Notes: generated by a model not told the origin, from the sequence alone. 64,000 bases of DNA from Candidatus Melainabacteria bacterium (GCA_003151275.1 PLXC01000076.1:1-64000), one strand, 5' to 3'. Counted from the first letter of the stretch, positions 1 through 9,164 are shown. Numbers and translations: made by a program.

Positions 1-158
1 GAGGCGAACGTTTAACTAGTAGACCGGTCAGATGGGACATTTAAAGTGTCAAAAAAATTGACATTTATATCGTCAATTCACACCGCGTCTCAAAAGCATT
101 GATAGAACAACTGAACAAGCCTTCCGAAAGGACCAGGCACCTGGATTGGAGGATTCAT

Positions 159-1244
159 ATGTCTGAAACAATGAAAGTATATTTGAAACAACAAGCGAAC
201 ATCCAGAAAGCTATGAGTCCGATGTTGGACCAGCAAGCGCGAGTGTCTGAGATAGTTAAAGCGCATTTGGAACAACAAGCAACTGTCCAGAGAGCGATGA
301 AGCCGTTTTTGGATCATCAGACACGCTTGAATGAGTTATCGAAGGCATTTTTAGAACAGCAAGCCAGTATCCAAAAGGCAATAACACCGTTTTTGGATCA
401 GCAGGTCAGTGTTCAGAAGGCGATGGAACCGTTTTTGGAAGAACAATCAGGTCTACAGAGAGCAATGAAGCCATTTTGGGACCAGCAAAAAAGTGTTTCC
501 GAAACTTTGGAAGTGTTTTCGAAACAATCTCAAAAAGCAATAGAGGTGCTGAAGCCATTTTTTGAGCAGAAGGAAAGCCCTTTTCAGATTCTGAAAAATC
601 TTCCCGAAGCGAACGAATCGGTAGTTCTTTTGCAAAACCGTTTTTCTCCCAAAACGTTGGAAATGTTCTGGCATTCACAAGAGGTTGCGCTTAAATCATG
701 GACCAGCTCTAATCACAAAGTATACGAACACGCGGACTTGAAGGAGCGAAAGCATAATAGTTCAAAGTCTGTTCTTTCAGAAATTTTGAGTTCTAGCCAA
801 ATTGAAGCAATTGGTGGCTTGTTGGTAAAATCCACGTTTGGACCAAATCTAGTATTAGTCAATCGATCAAGTTTGCCAACCAAATCTAACGATCATCAAG
901 ATCTTCCCGTTTGGGACAATCTGCAGTCGGATGATTTCGTCGATAGTTACTTTGCGGTGATGTTGTCCAATCAGCTCGATGATAGAGCGATGCAGTCACT
1001 TACGTCGGACGTCAATTCAACACTCACTTACGCGGCCGAATTACTTTACGATAAACTTGGTCCTAGATTAGCCTGGCTCATTCCGCAGCTTATAATCGGC
1101 ATCTGGATAAATGCAGTGTACGCAGTCCTGTCTGCGCAGCTAATGATATGTTGTCCTCAACTCAAGCAAGAACTAGCACCTGTAATTTACGAGGTACATT
1201 TCGGAAGTGAAATCGACGTCACTAAGCAGAACGAGCTTCACTGA
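159..1244 (+). CDS. Coiled-coil protein built of 14-residue tandem repeats, hydrophobic C-terminus
   Basis: Starts at the ATG at 159, which follows a strong GGAGG; an upstream TTG at 99 is in frame but less likely. From about residue 9 to 120 the protein is eight clear copies, then weaker ones, of a 14-residue unit with the pattern LxQQxxVQKAMxPF, i.e. two heptads per unit, so a long amphipathic helix is expected. Near the C-terminus the stretch LAWLIPQLIIGIWINAVYAV is hydrophobic enough for one membrane segment. I do not recognise a family. An HNH gene follows 87 bases downstream on the same strand, so the two may be co-transcribed. A role as a membrane-linked partner of the HNH protein is inference from position only. 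Confidence 0.75.
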   Translation: MSETMKVYLKQQANIQKAMSPMLDQQARVSEIVKAHLEQQATVQRAMKPFLDHQTRLNELSKAFLEQQASIQKAITPFLDQQVSVQKAMEPFLEEQSGLQRAMKPFWDQQKSVSETLEVFSKQSQKAIEVLKPFFEQKESPFQILKNLPEANESVVLLQNRFSPKTLEMFWHSQEVALKSWTSSNHKVYEHADLKERKHNSSKSVLSEILSSSQIEAIGGLLVKSTFGPNLVLVNRSSLPTKSNDHQDLPVWDNLQSDDFVDSYFAVMLSNQLDDRAMQSLTSDVNSTLTYAAELLYDKLGPRLAWLIPQLIIGIWINAVYAVLSAQLMICCPQLKQELAPVIYEVHFGSEIDVTKQNELH

Positions 1245-1331
1245 AGAATAGAGGGACTGTATGTACTGTCAAAAAGAAACTGTCGAGATATTCGACTTGG
1301 AAAAGTCCAAACAAGAAGCGTTATTGATACT

Positions 1332-2144
1332 ATGACAAAAAAGCGCATACCAATAAGTATGGAAGTTTCGGCTGCTGTACTTTTTGAGAGCGACTTTACC
1401 TGTTGTAAGTGTCGTGATCGTACTAAGCCGACGCAAATTCATCACATCGATGAAGATCCAAGCAACAATGTAATCGATAATTTGTCCGTACTTTGCCTAC
1501 TGTGTCATGACGAAACTCAAATTAATGGAGGGTTTGGAAGAAAGCTGAATGCAGCATTAGTTACGAAATATAGAGATGATTGGATTGGTCGGGTTAAAAA
1601 CCGACGAGAAGAGGCTGACAAATTAGCCATTACAAAAATGGCCGGACTGTCGTCCAATGGCGAACCGAACCTCAAGGAAAATGCTGCAGACGAAGAAACT
1701 TGGAGAAGCATTCCAGCGGCACCAGAGTTGGTAAGTTACGTCGAAAGTCTACCAGCCATCCTCAATGCCGCAACTACAATTGCTAAGCCCAAAATGGCTG
1801 GAAGTACAATGGAGATGATCGAGGGTACTTATTTTATAGTCGATGTTGTTGTGCAAATATTAGTGCATTTGTCACAATGGTTTCCTGACGATCATTTTGG
1901 TGGCATTTCAGCACAGGAATATTTTAGTCAATTAGTTTCGACAAAAGCGATATGGCGTAGAGCGCTGGCAACACCTGGCGGCGAAGAAATGGCAGGTACT
2001 ATGGCAGGTATAAGTTCTGCAATTGGAGTGCTGAAGGATGTAGCACAAGCAGTGGACGAAGTGGTATCAGCGCTGCTTTATGGTCGCGAAGGCTTTTATC
2101 TAACCTCGTGGCGTAATTCATGGACAAAAGCAATCACTTTGTAA
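1332..2144 (+). CDS. HNH-type nuclease domain protein
   Basis: The first 80 residues carry an HNH zinc-finger nuclease pattern: CCKC near residue 24, then IHHIDEDPSNN with the paired histidines, then LCLLCHD supplying the second CxxC. This is the metal-binding and catalytic core of HNH endonucleases, which cut DNA or occasionally RNA. The remaining 190 residues are helical with alternating hydrophobic stretches and match no family I know; they may sense or bind a partner. It lies just after the 14-residue-repeat protein on the same strand. The region around it is rich in nuclease-like genes, which suggests phage or plasmid defence, but no system could be named. No strong ribosome binding site precedes the ATG. 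Confidence 0.75.
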   Translation: MTKKRIPISMEVSAAVLFESDFTCCKCRDRTKPTQIHHIDEDPSNNVIDNLSVLCLLCHDETQINGGFGRKLNAALVTKYRDDWIGRVKNRREEADKLAITKMAGLSSNGEPNLKENAADEETWRSIPAAPELVSYVESLPAILNAATTIAKPKMAGSTMEMIEGTYFIVDVVVQILVHLSQWFPDDHFGGISAQEYFSQLVSTKAIWRRALATPGGEEMAGTMAGISSAIGVLKDVAQAVDEVVSALLYGREGFYLTSWRNSWTKAITL

Positions 2145-2167
2145 ATGGACATCAGGCAGAGCAGAGT

Positions 2168-3274
2168 TTATCGAAGGATCTCAAAGTCTAGTACCACTCT
2201 CAAATTGTATCTGCCGCTCGGCTTGCAACCAGTCTGCAAGCGCTTCACCATCTTTACACCCTCTCTTTTCTCCCATAAAAAATATGCGCAGGTTGCGATG
2301 TTTGCGTAGGCTGTCGTGTGTTCTTCCTCGACACTCTCGAATCCTTGATAAAGACATACATTCTCATTTTTGACAACCGCGCTGCCGCTTAAATCAAAGG
2401 TTTTAGGCAGCCGAAGTCTTTCGGATTCGATTCCTAAGAGCAGTGGAAAGCAAGTGGTTTCAAATGAGGAATTCTGCAAAACCTCTGGACTTGGGATGAA
2501 AACCTGAAAAGCATAGTTGGAGAATAACAGCACAAAAACCATGTACGGATGATTTTTGTTATCGGTTGTTCTTCTGCAAAGCAAAGCCGAAACGGTATCC
2601 GGAGGAGCATTCCCCGGAATTAAGGCGAACAAAATTTTTGAGCACACATTGTTCAATGTAATCGTATGATCGCAATTTCTAATCCACTCTTTGACTCCTT
2701 GGAATTTTTGCAATTCGTCGGACGGCATTAGAGCTAAAGCCATGCGAACAAATGTTTTGTAAACGGCTATCGGAATAAATGACTCTCTCAAAACATCAAA
2801 CCTTATAGCTTTTTGGGTTGACTCAAAGTGAGCTATTTTCCAATCCTCGCGCATATGAATTTCAAGTCCCGAGGCAGAGGATTGAATCCGCCAGTAAGGG
2901 TCTCGCGACAAGGCCGGGTAACCTTTTTTACCTTTTACGCAGGACATAACTCGATAAGGTAGACTCCATCGTCCAAAATCGTTTTCAATCCCGTTGCCAA
3001 AAAACTTATTGCAAGAGTCACATTCATCGTCTGAAAACAAGCGTCTATTTCCAATCGACTCCATTAGTGCATGACACTCGGTTCGGAAATTAACTTCAGG
3101 ACCGCCTTTTCCACAAAAACGACAAGTTTTACTACCATCAGAGCAAACCTTGATCGACTGTGAGCTTGAAATATCTTGGCTGAATTCCCAGCATTCGTAA
3201 TTGTCTTCGTAAAAGGCAATTGACCGTTTGATAGCAGCTAATGCCTTGGTGAGATTATTTTATGGTGCCTCCAT
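2168..3274 (-). pseudogene. HNH/zinc-finger gene interrupted at codon 5
   Basis: From the first downstream ATG (3064) the frame encodes 298 residues. Reading further upstream in the same frame adds CRFCGKGGPEVNFRTECHAL, directly before MESIGNRRLFSDDECDSCN. Together these form the two-CxxC, EcHA, lGN, ECDxCN pattern of HNH endonuclease-5-like proteins, so the true protein must start upstream of 3064. The only upstream ATG in frame (3272-3274) gives M-E-A-P followed by TAA at 3260-3262. No GTG or TTG start exists between that stop and the zinc finger. Either the gene is broken by this stop, or it uses a rare ATT/ATC start. The rest is an uncharacterised alpha/beta region. It is convergent with the HNH gene at 1332. 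Confidence 0.6.
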
Positions 3275-3450
3275 ATTTGCAAGTACCTAGTGCATGTGTT
3301 TGGTTTCTAATCTGACTTATGATTTTAAGTCATACAGTGTTATGACCATATCATCGAAAAATGAAACATAAACTACGTTATGCGACGCTCGGCTTAGGCT
3401 CTATTCATTGCCAATATGCAGCACTCAATTTGCTCGATGTTTAGAATAAG

Positions 3451-3636
3451 CTATTCATGATCAACAGGCTCATCCTGATTGCGAATCTCAGTGGCAACAT
3501 CATGTCGGCTACGGTTCGTCAACAGTTTGCGCAGATTCGCTACTATTTCGCGCCAATCGTTTACCGGCATTGTAATTGCCAGCGGCTGTGCCAGTTTCTG
3601 TCCGTCCACTTTAATCGCTCTTGATCCAAGTGACAC
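3451..3636 (-). CDS. Small hypothetical protein
   Basis: A 61-residue frame from a GTG start. It has natural-looking composition with a short amphipathic helix (DWREIVANLRKLL) and an acidic tail. No ribosome binding site or family is evident. It could be a chance frame or the end of a lost gene; the surroundings (3275-3800) otherwise hold no convincing coding sequence. Confidence 0.25.
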   Translation of the reverse strand: MSLGSRAIKVDGQKLAQPLAITMPVNDWREIVANLRKLLTNRSRHDVATEIRNQDEPVDHE

Positions 3637-3796
3637 AATTCAATCGAAGTGTCCGTAAAATTATGCTCTCATTTCTTCGCAATGGAGAATCGACAAAGAC
3701 TCTGACAGGTTCTAAGCAAGCTACTTGTTCACGTAGCACATAACTCTAGCGTTGAAGCTTACGGAGACACTAGGTCTGATAAGACAACGGTATTTT

Positions 3797-4738
3797 TCAA
3801 TCTGTTTTCGATAAAACAGCAATAGTATGCGCAACTTCAGCATGACACAACATACATACATGAAACGAATTTGCAGTCGCTACTTCACACATCTTTTGCA
3901 ATGAATTGCCACCACATTTAGGACAAATCCTAACTCCTGGATCGCTATTTTCTGGTATGTATATTCGTCCTCGATAAGACAACTCGGGCTCCACGTTGGC
4001 ATCAAAAACAAAACCAAGATCACTTTCCTTACTACAACATCTTAAGCACTGTCCTCTAGTTCTTTGATAAAGAAACGCTTGAGTATAGCAATACGGGCAA
4101 ATCCACAGTAGCCGTTTCATACGAACTTTTACTACGAAAGTATTTGTCTTTGCATCACGTTTATGCCGATAGGCTTCAAAATATTCTGTTTCTTCCATAA
4201 TGGTCGCCATCAGGGCAAATTCATCACCCTCCAATCGTTGACGATCATAGATGTTTTGAAAAAAGTCGAGGCAAATGAATTCAACAATCTCGACTGCCAT
4301 TTCGAGTGCTTCTTCTCGAATCAGTTCGCTGCCGTAATGCACCGTGCGATTGCGCTGATTTCGTACTCGTGTAAGCAGCCAGCGATGTCGCGTTCTCAAA
4401 TCCATTCCCTTGAGAGAGCCTAGTAGGACGATGCAGGTGGCAAATGTTATGCTCTCAAATAATCCTGATTCGAATTTAGATCGATCAACTTGCGCCGGCT
4501 TAGCAAAAACCAGCTGCCAATCTACTTCAATAATGGCCTGTTTAAGTAAAAGTTCCAAAGACGTAAAAAGCATCAGCATCGCACCGGACACATTGATTTG
4601 ATGATCCAGTAGCATGCTTTCAGGCTTTCCAAGTTTACCTGAATCACCCCGCAATACTTGTACGGCAAGTAAAACCAAGCTTAGTGCAGCGCGAATTGGG
4701 CGATGGACAGAACCGATTTGTTGACGTTGAATTGTCAT
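3797..4738 (-). CDS. HEPN-like domain protein with two C-terminal zinc ribbons
   Basis: A 313-residue protein. Residues 1-180 look all-helical and include RNQRNRTVHYG near residue 130. This fits the RNxxxH / Rx4H signature of HEPN domains, which are often metal-independent RNases in toxin-antitoxin and defence systems. Residues 210-235 (CPYC ... CLRCC) and 270-300 (CPKCGG ... CMLCHAE) form two treble-clef or ribbon-like zinc-binding sites that could hold nucleic acid. No neighbouring nucleotidyltransferase or other obvious antitoxin is seen. Target and function are inference. The HEPN call rests on the motif and helical context alone. Confidence 0.6.
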   Translation of the reverse strand: MTIQRQQIGSVHRPIRAALSLVLLAVQVLRGDSGKLGKPESMLLDHQINVSGAMLMLFTSLELLLKQAIIEVDWQLVFAKPAQVDRSKFESGLFESITFATCIVLLGSLKGMDLRTRHRWLLTRVRNQRNRTVHYGSELIREEALEMAVEIVEFICLDFFQNIYDRQRLEGDEFALMATIMEETEYFEAYRHKRDAKTNTFVVKVRMKRLLWICPYCYTQAFLYQRTRGQCLRCCSKESDLGFVFDANVEPELSYRGRIYIPENSDPGVRICPKCGGNSLQKMCEVATANSFHVCMLCHAEVAHTIAVLSKTD

Positions 4739-4933
4739 ATCTAACTCTTACGACACCTAACTTGCATGAAGTTGCTTCAAGCGTCTACAACTCTTCCAGA
4801 CTGTGTGTTTTCCAATCAACCGATTGGCCCAAATGTGTAAGTCTCTTTACCGACTCAATGCGAGACTGAATGTCGAGTAATTCAGGTAATAGGCGCTTAG
4901 CTTGCGACAATTATTGCAGTTGTAGTACCCAGC

Positions 4934-5239
4934 CTAGAGCCTTCTTCGCGTTATTTGAATAGTGGGCGGTTCCTCAGTTCTTACACGAACAGTAATAGAC
5001 TCTGAGTCTCTTTCAAAATTCGTAAGGATTCCTCTAGCAATGCGAGTTTCCTGTCTGCCATTTTGCTCTGGAAATTGAACCGCGAAGCTAATAGCTTGAT
5101 GTAATTTATCACTAAATACTTCAATCAAATCGGCGCCTGCTTCATTGCCGTGACACGCTTTGAGCGAGATACCACCAGCAAAAATGCCATTCCATTCAAT
5201 ACCATTACCATCGATGTAAGTGACCGTTTCCTCAGACAT
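4934..5239 (-). CDS. Hypothetical protein, 101 aa
   Basis: The ATG at 5239 is chosen because a GAGGAG lies just upstream, rather than the longer frame from 5287. The product begins MSEETVTYIDGNGIEW and looks like a small beta-rich soluble protein, with no signal peptide or membrane segment. Residues 58-75 carry a polar FPEQNGRQETRIARG stretch. I do not recognise the family. It is not closely linked to its neighbours. Confidence 0.55.
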   Translation of the reverse strand: MSEETVTYIDGNGIEWNGIFAGGISLKACHGNEAGADLIEVFSDKLHQAISFAVQFPEQNGRQETRIARGILTNFERDSESITVRVRTEEPPTIQITRRRL

Positions 5240-5413
5240 ATTCACGCTCCTCTTATTCTCTTGCTCGGAAATTCTGCCGCTGCCCACCGAAGTTCTCTTC
5301 TTCTATTTCCATGAATGCACTCCTTACGCGAAAAGAAGTAGTTGGCTATTTAAGCACGCCTACACTGAAGCTCTACTTTTTCTTTGCAGGTGTCTGTTTG
5401 TGAATCGTTTGTC

Positions 5414-5719
5414 TTATTGTCGTTGCCGGACGGCGCTGTGCTTCTTGGATGCAACGGTTTTTGCATCACGTCCGACCACAACTAGTTGTTGTTTTTCTTT
5501 TTGTCGGTCATGTTGTTCCCTCAATATTGGTTTTTCAAAGTCGTTTCTCGCAGAAACTATGTTTGCTAAATCCACTTGAGATTTGTTGTCAGTATCATAC
5601 GACAGACTGCCCCAGAAATCAATAGAAAAACTGCCGAAACCTTGATCTTTTGCGCCGCTAATAGCACTTGAATACGTGCTGGATATATAAGTGTGTGCTG
5701 GTTGGTATCGAAACCGCAT
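5414..5719 (-). CDS. Possible hypothetical protein, probably frameshifted near its end
   Basis: A 101-residue frame from an ATG. Its middle, with FGSFSIDFWGSLSYDTDNKS, looks like genuine coding sequence. In the last codons the frame falls into an arginine-rich tail, while a neighbouring frame continues with a more natural polar sequence ending CKEKVELQCRRA. A frameshift near 5430 is therefore likely. No family is recognised. Confidence 0.3.
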   Translation of the reverse strand: MRFRYQPAHTYISSTYSSAISGAKDQGFGSFSIDFWGSLSYDTDNKSQVDLANIVSARNDFEKPILREQHDRQKEKQQLVVVGRDAKTVASKKHSAVRQRQ

Positions 5720-5969
5720 ATAGTGTCATTGAGGTGCTTCACAGCAATTCTGATCAATTGGATGCAGTTTTGAGTACTCCCTGCCAGGCATGCATGCAAT
5801 ATCAGATTGGCGAAACCAGCTCTTAAAAGTTAGTCCCTTAGCCCCGAATGGAAACAAGCGCCGCGTTAAAGACGGATTCTGGATACGCGCACTGTGCGTT
5901 AGCGGGGTTTGTGATGGTTCTTCACAGGACCGCCAACGCAGGATGAAGTCATGGTGAAGATAACCTGAA

Positions 5970-6273
5970 TTATGTTTCTTTTTCTGCTTCTGACTTAGCC
6001 TGCCGTAGCGCAACATCGGCATCGCCAGCGCCAGGCAAAGGTTTGTTCGGTACAGCAGACGACTGATGCGGACCGCTACTTGAACTGTCTTCGAACCATT
6101 TGACGATAGTGTCTTTGGCTGTAGCCAAAGAAAGTTTAGCCTCTTTTCCCAGCGTTGGATCTTCGCCACTTATCGTCGAGTGACTTGCGTGTCAACTGTT
6201 CTGGATGTAAACCCAGAATAACGCAAGCTTTGCGAATTTCTGGCGGTAGAGGCTGTGACTTTTCTCCTGGCAT
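5970..6273 (-). pseudogene. Decayed J-domain module, copy A
   Basis: From an ATG at 6273 the frame reads MPGEKSQPLPPEIRKAC and continues as ILGLHPEQLTRKSLDDKW. After that the frame changes and continues as PTLGKEAKLSLATAKDTIVK, then a Pro/Gly-rich tail (NKPLPGAGDADVAL) and an acidic end EAEKET. Compared with copy C at 26.5 kb, a short stretch carrying the VAAVLRRH segment is deleted at the frame change. That segment includes the position of the J-domain HPD loop. Layout (helix, LGL, helix, HPD loop, AK-helix) matches a J-domain, the Hsp70/DnaK co-chaperone fold. Related copies lie at 7.3-7.7 kb and 26.5-26.8 kb. Confidence 0.6.
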
Positions 6274-6475
6274 AATCTGAACTTCCTCCACTTGCGCATC
6301 AACAGTACTCGATGGCGTAGCGCTGTGTTTCTCAATTGTACCGGCTCTGCACCACCGCAGTGCAAGCCGATCTCTTGGTCTAACTACTTTTTGTCAGCCG
6401 GCTTGACTGCGGAGCCGAGCCGGTTGCTTTTGCCCAGGCAGCGTTAGCTGCAACTTCGGCAAAGGAGAGTGGCTT

Positions 6476-7267
6476 ATGACTATCGAATTAGATTACGGTC
6501 TTGAACTGACTAACAACAGCAAAGTTGGCTGGGCGTTTAGTCTTCCACGTCACAAGAGTTGCATTGATGCAACGGCAATTTGCAAAAGACTATGTTACGG
6601 CAATGGCATACGTTATCAATCAGTTTCCCAGAAAGATAAGCGGGAACGCAATTACAAGACTGCAGAATTTTTACTGTCACACGGAGGTCCAACATTGCTC
6701 GCCGAGAATTTGTTGATGACGGTCGATCTGGCGCGTCCGCGAGATTGGCTCACAGCCAAGATTACAAATACGACGACTGTTGTTCCGTGGACTCTTCGTA
6801 TTCATGATATCGGGGATTTCTATTCAGTTGATTACGTCAATGCCTGGTTTTCGGTCATTCAAAATCGGCCAGAATGCTCGTTCTGGTTTTACACGCGAAG
6901 TTTTATCAATCAAGAAATGTTCACCGCTTTAACGCGACTGGCATCGTTGCAGAATTGCCAAGGTTGGCTATCAGTGGACTCAGATAATTACGAGAAAGCG
7001 ATATTGGCGAAGTGCACAGCAGCGGAAATTTGGAAGCTAGCTTTGCTGCAAGACAAAGATTTACCGCAAGAAGTCTTACCGAGGCTGCGAGAAAGTGTCG
7101 GCGCCTCTGAAATTGTCAGCTTTCCTTATCACCGGAGTGGACACCACGTAGTGCCACTTCGCGACAAAGTTCTTACAGTTTGTCCAGCTGTGACAGGCTT
7201 CTATGAATTGCAATCAGACAAAAATGCTCCACGCCCATGCCAACTATGCACTTTCTGCCTACCTTGA
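6476..7267 (+). CDS. GP88-like protein (phage gene 88 family type)
   Basis: The start ATG is preceded by AAGGAGA. The N-terminal part has GWAFSLPRHKSCIDATAICK followed by RLCYG, and the end has CPAV ... CQLCTFCLP. This cysteine arrangement, SCxxATxxCxxxCY with a C-terminal three-cysteine group, is that of the GP88 family seen in phages and mobile elements; the cysteines may hold a metal or Fe-S cluster. The middle contains IHDIGDFYSVDYVNAWFSVI, a conserved-looking core. Biochemical role is unknown. It stands alone between two decayed J-modules, consistent with an accessory gene. Confidence 0.65.
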   Translation: MTIELDYGLELTNNSKVGWAFSLPRHKSCIDATAICKRLCYGNGIRYQSVSQKDKRERNYKTAEFLLSHGGPTLLAENLLMTVDLARPRDWLTAKITNTTTVVPWTLRIHDIGDFYSVDYVNAWFSVIQNRPECSFWFYTRSFINQEMFTALTRLASLQNCQGWLSVDSDNYEKAILAKCTAAEIWKLALLQDKDLPQEVLPRLRESVGASEIVSFPYHRSGHHVVPLRDKVLTVCPAVTGFYELQSDKNAPRPCQLCTFCLP

Positions 7268-7298
7268 ATCCATGTAGTCATGGGTGTGCACACTTCTG

Positions 7299-7670
7299 TT
7301 ATGTATCATTTTCTGCTTCTGGCTCAGGCAATGGCAGCGCCACATCAGCACTGCCAGCTCCTGGCAAAGGTTGGTTCGGTACACCTGAAGGTTGATACGG
7401 ACTACCACCGCTCCCAGAACCACCTCTAAAGCCGAAACCACCGTTATCCCTCAGCCATTTGAGTACAGTCTCCTTCGCTGCATTGAGAAAGCTCACCGCT
7501 TCTGTGTTTCCATCCAAGTCTGGATGAACACCTGGCGCACCCATTTATTTTTGCCATGCCTGATTGACGGACTCGATTGTCAGCTGCTCTGGCTTTAATC
7601 CAAGAATCATGCAAGCTTTTCGAATTTCTGACGGTGGTCGTTTTTTGGTGGCATAGTATTCGAAGATGTC
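7299..7670 (-). pseudogene. Decayed J-domain module, copy B (HPD motif intact)
   Basis: In one reading frame the minus strand encodes EIRKACMILGLKPEQLTIES and VNQAWQK, then a TAA (7545-7547), then MGAPGVHPDLDGNTEAVSFL and NAAKETVLKWL. The last part is a canonical J-domain centre with the HPD tripeptide and the following helix. A Gly/Ser/Pro-rich tail follows, ending ADVALPLPEPEAENDT. So a single in-frame TAA splits the J-domain between helix II and HPD. The same frame is open upstream to the TAG that ends the SAF-like gene (7671-7673), so the module sits in phase behind that gene. The downstream half (from ATG 7544) could still be translated alone. Confidence 0.6.
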
Positions 7671-8048
7671 CTAATCGGGCCATTTTGCGAGACGTCCTTC
7701 AAATCCAGGATATTTGAAAATTAGTATGTGTCCGCCAGAAATGCCCTTCGAAATTCGACCGACAGCGTCCATTTTGGAAGTTGGATACCATGCTGTCTTA
7801 GGTCCCATATGTTGCGTAACTGCTTCGTCGAATGAAGCTAGGAGCCCCGGTAGCCTTGATTTTAAGATTCTCGTTTCTGCAATGTCGTCGTCGCCTATGG
7901 TATTGCCCTCACGAATGTGTTTAATAGCATAAACTACAGTAACTTGATCAGGCGTCGGCTTTGGCGGAAACATACGCAGATACACATCAAAAGCCAACGT
8001 GCATAATACAAGTGTGCAGAGAACGATAACTATGTCTTTTCGATTCAT
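7671..8048 (-). CDS. Membrane-anchored SAF-domain-like protein
   Basis: The ATG at 8048 is preferred: it gives MNRKDIVIVLCTLVLCTLAF, a signal anchor. The longer frame from 8114 would put this hydrophobic segment internally. The outer part resembles a SAF domain as in CpaB and related pilus or antifreeze-like proteins: VTVVYAIKHIREGNTIGDDD near residue 40, then a Gly/Ile-rich strand GRISKGISGGHILIFKY. Such domains fold as small beta-clips and are usually periplasmic. It ends in TAG, after which the same frame continues into J-module copy B, so the TAG may be secondary. No Flp/Tad pilus genes are nearby. Confidence 0.5.
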   Translation of the reverse strand: MNRKDIVIVLCTLVLCTLAFDVYLRMFPPKPTPDQVTVVYAIKHIREGNTIGDDDIAETRILKSRLPGLLASFDEAVTQHMGPKTAWYPTSKMDAVGRISKGISGGHILIFKYPGFEGRLAKWPD

Positions 8049-8252
8049 GGTTTTAGTCTTGCATACATGCCAATTTGGGGCAACTGGGCGAACATAAGAC
8101 GCTCTTTTGTACACCTTGGAAAACTAAAATTAGTCCTTTCACTACTGAATCTTTGCACCCAATATGGTGGCACGCGAGCTCGTTTAAAACATAATATGGA
8201 TTATCCGACGGTCCGAATCGCCGGATATTCCGACAGAGCTTCCTCAAAATCA

Positions 8253-9089
8253 CTATCTGGCTAGCCACTGGGTTTCGGTTAACCACCAAGCTGGTCGCGT
8301 ATCTTCTGTGCACCAAAACCCATCAAATCGCTCAGACAATCCGATCTTCTCAAACGTGTTTCGATTGTTGCCACAAATTATTGTGTAAAACTCGTCAATT
8401 GGCGAGGCTACGAGTATGGAGTAATCGCGTGAATAGGCTTTACAAACATAGTTCCATTCTGTGTTATCGACTGTCCAAGGTTGGTCGGTTTCTAGATCTT
8501 CAATAGTTGCTGAATTGATTTGATAATCAAATTGGTTTGCAACAACAAAATCCTGTAATCCTAGCGCTTTAAAGGTTTCAGCAAGCGGTTTTTGCAAGAG
8601 TGGTGGAATCCAGTTAAAAATAGGCATAAATACTTTATTGTAAACACAATATCCCTCAAGCCTAGCAGCTCCCGCTTCATCCCAGTGTTCTGGACGAAGA
8701 GCCATGTTTGTCGTTAGGAGGACTCGATTAAGTTCCGCGACTGAATCGAATTTGCACTCTTCACAAATTCTTTGCCACAAGGTTTGTTTGCCGAATTGCT
8801 TTTCGAGTTTGGCAAATAGGACTTGGTCTGTGTCTGTATTAGCTGCTATTTCACTCATCTGTTCCATTGCTTCCTCTAGAGATGTTTCATTGCCATTGAA
8901 TACCCCTAGCCGATAATTAACTGTTTCTGGATCGAGATCTAGTACTGATGAGAAAGGATGAAGCGCAATGTATACGCAATCAAAAACCTCTTGATACCAC
9001 TCGAGAAATTTCTCGTTCCCGTCAGGGAGTCCAATTCGCTTGTCAATCTCTGTCATAAAAGTCAATCCGAAAGGCGAATAATTAGTCAC
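8253..9089 (-). CDS. Hypothetical cytosolic protein, 278 aa
   Basis: A full-length-looking soluble protein with acidic, aromatic-rich composition and no signal peptide or membrane segment. Notable stretches are FLEWYQEVFDCVYIALHPFS near the start and WTVDNTEWNYVCKAYSRDYS, then ASPIDEFYTIICG, near the end. I cannot name a family with confidence. It is on the same strand as the DUF3800-like gene 75 bases upstream and could share a transcript with it. Confidence 0.6.
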   Translation of the reverse strand: MTNYSPFGLTFMTEIDKRIGLPDGNEKFLEWYQEVFDCVYIALHPFSSVLDLDPETVNYRLGVFNGNETSLEEAMEQMSEIAANTDTDQVLFAKLEKQFGKQTLWQRICEECKFDSVAELNRVLLTTNMALRPEHWDEAGAARLEGYCVYNKVFMPIFNWIPPLLQKPLAETFKALGLQDFVVANQFDYQINSATIEDLETDQPWTVDNTEWNYVCKAYSRDYSILVASPIDEFYTIICGNNRNTFEKIGLSERFDGFWCTEDTRPAWWLTETQWLAR

Positions 9090-9164
9090 TATGGTTATTA
9101 CAAAGAGGCCTTGCCATTGTCAAGCAAACATAATTGCTCTTACCGGACGTTCACATCCTCCAAT

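Noticed and set aside
5726..6169. 147-residue minus frame over J-module copy A
   Set aside because: It is an out-of-frame reading of the module; the J-domain residues are in the other two frames.
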